From assembly GCA_029204045.2 (NCBI GenBank), contig CM055081.1:1024765-1088764 (forward strand): a stretch of DNA of 64,000 bases, given 5' to 3'. The DNA comes from Tillandsia leiboldiana (Eukaryota; Streptophyta; Magnoliopsida; Poales; Bromeliaceae). The position numbers were made by a program, and so were the translations under genes. The notes beneath the pieces were generated by a model, which did no database searches, was not told the DNA's origin, and saw only the letters and a list, made by a program, of their open reading frames with translations. Positions 56,697 through 64,000 of this stretch are shown here, piece after piece. Position 1 is the first letter of the stretch. Each line of letters opens with the position of its first letter.

Positions 56697-59600
56697 ATGG
56701 AGGAAATATTGTTATTCCCATTATGCCCCTCTTCCCTCATTCCCAAATTGCCCTCCCTTTCCCAAAATACCCATCCTCTTCCTCCTCCTCCTCGGCCCCG
56801 CTTCCTCGCCGCGAAGGCGAAGCTCTATCCCCTCATTACCCCAATCCCCGCAATTTCGAAAATGCCCCAATCTCCTGCGAAAATACCCTACTCCTCCTTC
56901 GAGGAGAAGCTCCTCTTCCTCGACTCCCTCGGCGTCGACCTCGCCGCCGGTGCCGTGGCTGCGGCGGCGGGCGCGCCGATCGAGGGGATGCGGGCGGCGG
57001 CGGCTGCGCTGGTGGCGCTGGGGCTGGGCCCCGGCGAGCTCCGGCGCTGCGCGGGGATGTGCCCGGAGATCCTCGCGGCGGCGCCGGAGACGATCGCCGC
57101 CGCCGCCGCTTTCCTCCGCAGCGAGGCCGGCGTCCCCGCCGCCGCGCTCCCCAGCACGATCCGGCGGCGCCCGCGCCTCCTCGTCTCTTCCGTCCCCGGC
57201 CGCCTCCGCCCCACACTCTACTTCCTCCAAACCCTAGGTGCGTAGATTTTCGCAAAAGATGTTAATGACATCTCGATTGGATCAAAAATTTAAAAGATAA
57301 TTATCTATGTACTCCTCAAATATGAAAAAATATCTTGTTTATCTCTTTTATTTTTTTTCTTTCTAAAATATCTTTCATACGTTCCACCGTTATTAAAAAT
57401 ATTTCTACCGTTTTTTTGTTAAGTTAATTAGAGTTAAACTAGAGTTAAATAATAATTAGAGTTGAAAATTATCAGATATACTTATTTTATCCCTATTTAT
57501 CAAAATTATTGAAAATTTGAAGAGTACATAAGAAAAGTTGGTTATGGTAGAAGGGTATATTTGAAAGGATAAAATGATAATTTTACATAAATAACGGTAG
57601 GGATATTTTAGAAAGAAGTTGAAACGTAATAAGGGTAGTTTTAATATTAGACTTCTAAAATAAATAAATCTAAAAACTGAAAAATTTTTAGAGATATATA
57701 AAAAATTACCTCAAAATTTAAATATTCATCGGCACATTCCGTATGTATAGTTCCGTACTGTATTTAGCCAATAAAAAAAAATTAATAAAATTTAAAAAAT
57801 TATATAAAAATATATAATAAATAATTATAATATTTTTTTGTATATTGTGGACTCTGTTTTAATATATCTTTTTAATTTACTTAAAAAATACCGTCGAATG
57901 TTTAGAATAAATAATTATAAAATTATAAATAGCATGACCTTTGAAGAAACAAAATTTAAACTTCTTAATTACAATATTATAATAGAAAAGTCTCATATTA
58001 ACTAATCCCAACATCCTAACAGGGCATTAATATAAAATAAATAAGATAAAATATAGTATTAGTTTTGAAGGAACAAAAATTAATTTTCTTACAAAATTTT
58101 TATACGGAATAAATTATTCATAAATTCCTAAATGGCTTGAATACTAAATTATTATAAATTAGGAGGTATTCTCATTTTCATATTTTTATGAAAACTATTA
58201 ATATACTAGTTCTTACCAACCTCTCAACTTATATCGCTTAATAAATTAGTAATAAATTTATTATTTTAAATATAAAATATATAATATTTTTGAAATATTA
58301 TAAATTTAGAAAAACAATTCAAATCAAGATAATTGTAAGCTCATATATATTATCAATAAAAGAGGGGAAAAAAAAAAAAAATATCAGAGGCCTGTTTCAA
58401 AATGTCTTATACTTAAAAAGGGTCTTCATTCATTTTTAAGGCAAATAACAGGAAATTAATAAATGACCCCTTCGAAACAATAATTATTCTTTGAAAATTT
58501 AAACTATTAAAATATTGGCCCTGGTTGGTTAGGAAATAAAGGGGGAATAATTTTTTTTATCCTCCAATTTTTGCCAAACAAGAGAAAAAAAAAATATAGG
58601 GATAAAAATTTAAAATATTTCCAGCTTAACGGTTATTTCAGAATAACCCGTTAATTTCTATTCCACCTCCCCTCTGGAATAAGGTTTATACCTAGGGACA
58701 ATGAATGAATTTTTTTTTTATTTTTTTTACTTTAGTTTATCTTCCTATCTGAGACTATATTTACTAAAATATACAATTTACTAATTATGTTTACTAATTT
58801 TATTTGATAAAATATACTATAAAATATAAAAAATTATTTTATATTTTATTTACTAATTATGTTTATTAATTTTGTTTACTAATTATTATTTACTAAAATA
58901 TACTATAAAATATAAAAAATTATTTTATTTAGATAAGATATAATTTATTAACAATTAAATTATCATTTTAATTAATTTATAATAATTAAAATTAATTTAT
59001 ATATATATAAGGTAAGGGTAAAATTGATATTTTGATAAAAAAATTATAATCTTTTTTCACTATTCTCCACTATCCCATAATTTTAACCAAACATAATTTT
59101 TTTTATTCCAGAGAATACCAACTTTTGAACCAAACGCAATTTAACTTTTATACTTGATCATTCCGGAATAACAAGCTATTCCAGGTATAAAAAAATTTAT
59201 ATCTCTTAAATTTATATCCGAACCAAACGGGCAGAGAACAGTATTTTATGATGGAATTTATATGGCATAAAATAAAATCAATACATACCAATATTCAGGA
59301 TCATAAATAAAACTGTAAAATAACTTACAGAGCGCTATCGAAAAAAATTCTTGATTAAACAGCGGAAGCAAGAAATTCGGTTGCAATACTAAACAGTACC
59401 GACCAAATTAGGTAATCTGGTTTCTTCTCTTTTTTCAGGCACTATTCCGTATGGTGTGAATTTAATGGATAATCTTACCAGAATGCACATAATTAGGTGG
59501 TAGGACCAGTACCCTTTTATATAGATTTCAGATCGACTGTCCATCAAAGTCTGATTAGGATTCTATTTAATTTAAATGGATGGGAAAGGGATAAGATATA

Positions 59601-60234
59601 CCATATCAAGTAATTCTATATCTTTTAGGATTGACCTTATCTATAGTAAATCCAAATTTAAATATAATTAATTAGGCCGCATATATGAAAATCCTAACAT
59701 TTTAATCATTTATACTCGATAGGTATCTCTCGGATCGCCCGCCACGCCACCCTGCTATCCTGCAGCGTCGAGGAGAAGCTCCTGCCACGGCTCGAGTTCT
59801 TGGAGTCTGCCGGTTTCTCTCGAAAGGAGGCACGGGCGATGGCGCGGCGGTTCCCACAGCTGATGTGCTACAGCATTGAGAAGAATCTGCAGCCGAAGCT
59901 GGGGTTCTTGCTCGATGCGATGGGCCGGAGCCCCGCAGAACTCCGCCAGTTCCCGCACTACTTCTCGTTCGGCCTAGACACCCGGATCCGGCCGAGGCAC
60001 GTCGCATGCGCCGAGAGAGGCCTGCGGTTGCCGCTCCCCGCGATGCTCCGCCCTGGGGACGAGCAGTTTAGAGCACGGCTCGACGTCTGTGTCGGGTCCT
60101 CGCCGCCGATGAGATCCTCGCCACTTTGGCAGCAGAGTTTGGAGGAAGTTTATGGTGATGATGATGATAGTTTGTTGTGCTTAGAGAGGGTGAAATGGAG
60201 GTTTAATACATCTGATTCTCTTCTAATAGCTTGA
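56697..60234 (+). CDS. mTERF: Organellar mTERF protein (SOLDAT10/MTEF1 type), two exons
   Basis: Exons 56697-57237 and 59723-60234 join (phase 1, GT-AG) to 350 residues. mTERF proteins bind nucleic acid in chloroplasts or mitochondria and control organelle gene expression; the SOLDAT10-like group is chloroplast-targeted. Residues 1-60 are rich in Pro, Ser, Leu and basic residues, as expected for a transit peptide. From about 66 come repeated mTERF helices: EEKLLFLDSLGV, GELRRCAGMCPEIL, RRRPRLLVSSVPGRLRPTL, ATLLSCSVEEKLLPRLEFL, MARRFPQLMCYSIEKNLQPK and LRQFPHYFSFGLDTRIRPRH. The GSSPPMRSSPLW phrase (306-317) recalls the Arabidopsis SOLDAT10 C-terminus (from memory). Exon 1 is extremely GC-rich. 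The 2485-bp intron contains a T element and a Q element. The tail after about 318 is acidic and variable. Confidence 0.94.
57294..57712 (+). mobile_element. Mutator-type element, family T, without telomeric tract, in mTERF intron
   Basis: 419 bp with a perfect 9-bp duplication AAAATTTAA (57285-57293 and 57713-57721). The centre keeps the unique AGTTGGTTATGGTAG segment seen at 6494-6938. It is the most diverged T copy, lying 56 bp from the splice donor. Confidence 0.9.
58518..59233. mobile_element. Harbinger-type element, family Q, in mTERF intron
   Basis: Left end GGCCCTGGTTGGTTAGGAAA, right end ATCCGAACCAAACGGGC. The interior matches 17299-17934 with an extra ATTTACTAATTATG repeat. Flanking duplication unclear. 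Confidence 0.65.
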
Positions 60235-60299
60235 GTGTATTAAATTCTTATTGAACCATGTCATGTATTCTTGTGCATATATTATTATTGATTAAATTC

Positions 60300-60748
60300 A
60301 AAATCTATATTTATTTTAATTTTTTATTTTGTTTTTTTTATTTTAAAAATTTGATACTTGAGAAATTTTGTAGTTGATTTTATTTTGGGTGTTGAAGAAA
60401 TTTCGTCAACCTCTTTCGCGTTCGTGTCCGTAGGAGGTGGAATTTCGATCGTATCTTGGGCGGTGCTTTCCATTAATTCCGCACGAAGGAGGGAAATACG
60501 TCTTAGATTGTTAGAAAAGATATACTAAAATTCGATTGTGATTAATATCTAACTAATCTAATTATAAGATAAAATAAAATTTTACAAATAATGCAAATAA
60601 TCCAAAATCTTTAAATGATCCGAAAGCGTGCGTAGCACTGCCCTAAGGTATATTCCCGTCCTTACGTGCGGAATTAATCGAGAACACCACCCCAAGGTAC
60701 GACCGGAATTCCTCCTTCTGCGAGCACGATGGTGGGGGAGGTTGACGG

Positions 60749-60808
<60 letters not shown>

Positions 60809-60960
60809 CGAAGTAAACGAACGTTGGGAATCGAACGTTGAGTAACGTTCAACCCACGTAAGAAACGGAATGCGTAATTCCGTTGGACATAAGAAACGGA
60901 ATGCGTAATTCCGTTGGATTTCTTCCGCGCCAAGAATAAATAAATAAATAAATATTTAAA
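60300..60960. repeat. LTR-type retroelement debris with (TA)n
   Basis: GCGGAATTAATCGAGAACACC, CCCCAAGGTACGACCGGAATT and CCTCCTTCTGCGAGCACGAT are the complement of text at 52120-52230. A (TA)n tract lies at 60752-60804, and a 36-bp repeat (AAGAAACGGAATGCGTAATT, twice) at 60861-60917. Confidence 0.6.
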
Positions 60961-61838
60961 AAAAAAAATAAATGAATAATAATATTAAATAAATAGATAA
61001 ATAATTAATGAGGATTTTGAATTTTTCTCCAACAATTATTTCCTTGTAAATTCACTTGTTAATTTCCTCATTGGAAATTTGGATTTGTGGACTTGGTGCT
61101 GATGCGTGGTTCATAGGGCTATTCAATGAAGGTGATATCATATCCAACTTACATGAACTATGTGCCATTTGAGTCAATTGTTTAATTTTTTAAAATTTGA
61201 TTTTAGTATTCAATCTTTCAATTTGCTTGATTTGAGTCGGTCAACGATATTTTGATTTTTGAAATTTGAATATATTGTTTATTTTTAAATATTTAGTTAG
61301 TATATTTAATGTAATTTTTTTAATTAAATTTTATTAAAGTAATTAGTTTAAATTTTGAAGTTAAATTGTATTGGCTAATTTAAATCAAACAAATTGAAAG
61401 TTTGGATAGTCAAATTAAATTAAAATAATTTATAGTTTTGGATAAGTTTTGTACATTTTTACCTTCCATAAAGATGGTTGTTGATGTCTTTTAGTTGAGA
61501 AATTCCACATATGCTTTATGTGAATAATGGTAAATGGGGAATGTTTTGGGTTCTCCACTAGAATTTCTAAGAAATGTTAGTTGGATGATAAATTCATGTG
61601 ATATTTTAGATTTTTGGGTTTTCCGCCAGAATTTCTAAGAAATGTTTGTTGGATGATAAATTCATGTGATATTTTAGATTGGGTGTATAAATAAAATAAG
61701 GCCGATTTGCATAAAAAATTTATTATTTTGAGATTTTGTAAAAGTAGATCACTATTTTGAATTTTGCAGATTCAGTTTGAATTTTTTAAAAATTAACCAA
61801 AATATATGTATTCTCCTTTTTTTTCTTTTTTTTTTTCC
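60961..61838. other. Intergenic DNA with a ~65-bp direct repeat
   Basis: No gene. GAATTTCTAAGAAATGTTAGTTGGATGATAAATTC-type text occurs at about 61561 and 61629 as a tandem duplication. Confidence 0.5.
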
Positions 61839-61839
61839 T

Positions 61840-64000
61840 GTCACGTCTCGGGTGTAAGCCAGAATTCGGGTTCGATAACAAATCCGCCGTATACGCAGTA
61901 TTTCCTACGTATACGAAGTGATACAACAACTCAAGTAACATGATGATGTAATACAGGAGTGAGTAAAGCCACAAAAGTGGTATAGAGCGAGAAAATAAAT
62001 CACAGACTAAACTGTATATAAGTAAAGTACATCTCCAATATATACAAAAACCATCTTTCACAGTAAAAATATACAAACAGTTGGCTCCAGACAGACCCAA
62101 AATATACAGTAGTCTGAGTATCTAAAAGGGAAAATAAGTAAAACATCAAGTCCACCGCTAGCAAGTAGTCTGGGAGGAGATCTATCTAGTCCACGATCCC
62201 CTTACCTCTCTCTACCGACGTCGCTGCTGCCGCGGAAGTCTCTGAAAAGTAGAGAGCAACAACGGGTGTGAGAACTACTAAAAACTAGTAGTCCTCAGTG
62301 GGTACGTTATCGAACCTCCGACCTACCTACCGAGTCTATCAAAGGCAAAAATAAGAAATGGTAAATAAGTAAGAAAGTAACAGCTGGAATGAAGACTATC
62401 ACTACTATGTCTCAATGCCAAAATGTATAATGTCAAGTGTATGTATGTATGTATCACTGAAAGAAAACTGCTGAGATATAACCCAATCAAACCGACCAGC
62501 ACCAAACCCAGTCCTGCCTGCGCCTGCATCACAATAGATCACCCTCACAGCCGTGTATCAACGACGTGGAATCATACTCAAGTATCAATCTAACCGACCG
62601 GCTCATCACGGTCCCGCCTACTTCGGAGTGGCACTCGAGGGGCGCGACCCTGCTCGAGTAAGTAAGTAACCAGATCGAGTATATAGCAGGTGAAAGTCAT
62701 CACTATGCTCAAGGTGGAAGAATCTATCCACTAATGCAATCCCGGCCCCAAACTGATGCATAAACACTAATCAGCCAAACCGCCCACAATCTGCGGTTGC
62801 CGAACAATTCCCAAGGCAAATAATCTGGTGCTATCCCACCCGACTCGATATCATAACTATACTATCCCAAACCCTGCTCAAAAACCCGAGCAATAATAAT
62901 CATAAAGGAAGAAAAGTGGGTTTTCTTCTAAGTTTGATTCCAATATGAATAGTATAACAATAGGAAAGAGTGTGGCCTTTCTAGATGTCGATACAAGTAT
63001 GAAATAGTTCTCACACAACATAAGTATAGCTCTTAACATAAATCTCAAGTTTTAGCATGATTTGATTAAGTAGAGATAACAAATACAACAACCACACTAT
63101 GCTTAAAATTGGTCGAACCAACATGTAGGCCGCAGTTTCGATGTACTCAGAAACCTACTTGAAAGTCCAACGATCTGAAGTTCGATCGATCAGAATTTTG
63201 GCGACCACAATCCTCCGGTTCTTATCTTTCCTACGAACATGAAAACTCCCAAAAACTCCTGTTGGATTGAACAGAATTGCAAAAACATCAACTGCTGCGC
63301 AGAAATTTCAACACTTGATACAAGTGATAAAAGATGCAAAATCTGCTATATATACCTCAATATACTTCAATGCAACAACCCAAATTTGGTTCCTAAGTTC
63401 TTCCATAACTCAGAAACATCAAAGGATCCGCAAAAAGCTAACTATAAGTTCCAAAATTCAGGTCATACCTTGTTCTTAAAGTTGCTGTCCCAAAATCTGC
63501 ATGCATTTAACAAGCTGAAATTCAACTTGATGTAGATTCCAAATTAAGTATAACCACAAGTTGAAACCAATAAAAAAATTGCTCACCATACTCATATGAT
63601 TGTAGTTAATCTCTTAGATCATCCATAAAACCACAATTAAGCCATGAAATTACCCCCACAACTGAAATAACACAAAAGGGCCCACAACTGAAATAACACA
63701 AAAGGGCTTACTAATATTACATGCAGAATTTTAGCATCTTGAGTCTGAGAAAAAACTTAATAAAGTGTATCAAATACCTGAAAAAAATTCAAAATTACAA
63801 GTGTCAAAATATTCCTCTTGAAGTCTAGATAAATCCCAAGCTTTAAAATCCTCCATTTCATAAGAAAAAAATAAAGAAATCCTATAAATACTCAATTCTG
63901 CCCAGAATCTAAAACTATGCACCAAAAGCTCAAAGATGGGCATAATTACCTATTTAAATGCTGGAATTTGCCACCTTCATCAATAGTAAACTTGTAGATC
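61840..64000 (-). mobile_element. Probable Ty3/gypsy LTR, running off the window
   Basis: Begins TGTCACGTCTCGGGTGTAAG. It carries phrases familiar from large plant gypsy LTRs (GGGTGTGAGAACTACTAAAA then CTAGTAGTCCTCAGTGGGTA; GCGCGACCCTGCTCGAGTAAG; CCGCCCACAATCTGCGGTTG). Base composition is more even than in the rest of the window. No gag-pol coding is seen in the 2.16 kb available, so this is read as LTR. A 25-bp tandem duplication (CACAACTGAAATAACACAAA) lies near 63660-63705. Confidence 0.55.

Noticed and set aside
56721..57255. Several long ORFs on both strands over mTERF exon 1, and antisense ORFs at 59702-60007
   Set aside because: Shadows of GC-rich coding sequence. The chosen frame alone gives mTERF repeats and joins to exon 2 across GT-AG sites.

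Overview
The window is nuclear DNA from a plant, most likely a monocot. It is very AT-rich and packed with transposons. It holds four recognisable genes, two of which (the FAF-like gene and the mTERF gene) have very GC-rich coding sequence. Introns follow GT-AG rules, the telomere-type repeat is TTTAGGG, and the retroelement primer sites match plant initiator tRNA-Met. The species cannot be named from sequence alone.

Genes, left to right: (1) an intronless DMP (DUF679) membrane protein at 2922-3542 (+); (2) an intronless FANTASTIC FOUR-like protein at 19737-20579 (+); (3) a three-exon methionine-R-sulfoxide reductase B at 42838-47641 (-), giving an intact 135-residue protein; (4) a two-exon organellar mTERF protein of the SOLDAT10/MTEF1 type at 56697-60234 (+), giving 350 residues. 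They are unrelated housekeeping or developmental genes, not a cluster, and are separated by 10-22 kb of repeats. No tRNA, rRNA or CRISPR array was seen.

The rest is layered mobile DNA. Named here by the window's own evidence: family T, a Mutator-type element (9-bp target duplications) of which four of six copies carry an internal TTTAGGG tract; family M, a ~170-bp foldback MITE with 9-bp duplications; family G, a 350-400-bp MITE with 9-bp duplications; families H and K, hAT-type elements with 8-bp duplications; family C, small CACTA-type elements with 3-bp duplications; families P and Q, Tourist/Harbinger-type elements with TAA/TTA duplications; and miniature LTR retroelements (TRIMs) with initiator-Met primer sites. 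The right edge (61.84-64.0 kb) is probably the LTR of a Ty3/gypsy element continuing outside the window.

The centre (31.05-40.54 kb) is a head-to-tail duplication of a 4.4-5.1 kb segment. Comparing its two units gives natural empty sites for three element families. The most unusual observation is family T: a plant transposon that appears to have swapped ~50 bp of its middle for telomeric repeat DNA and then spread in that form.
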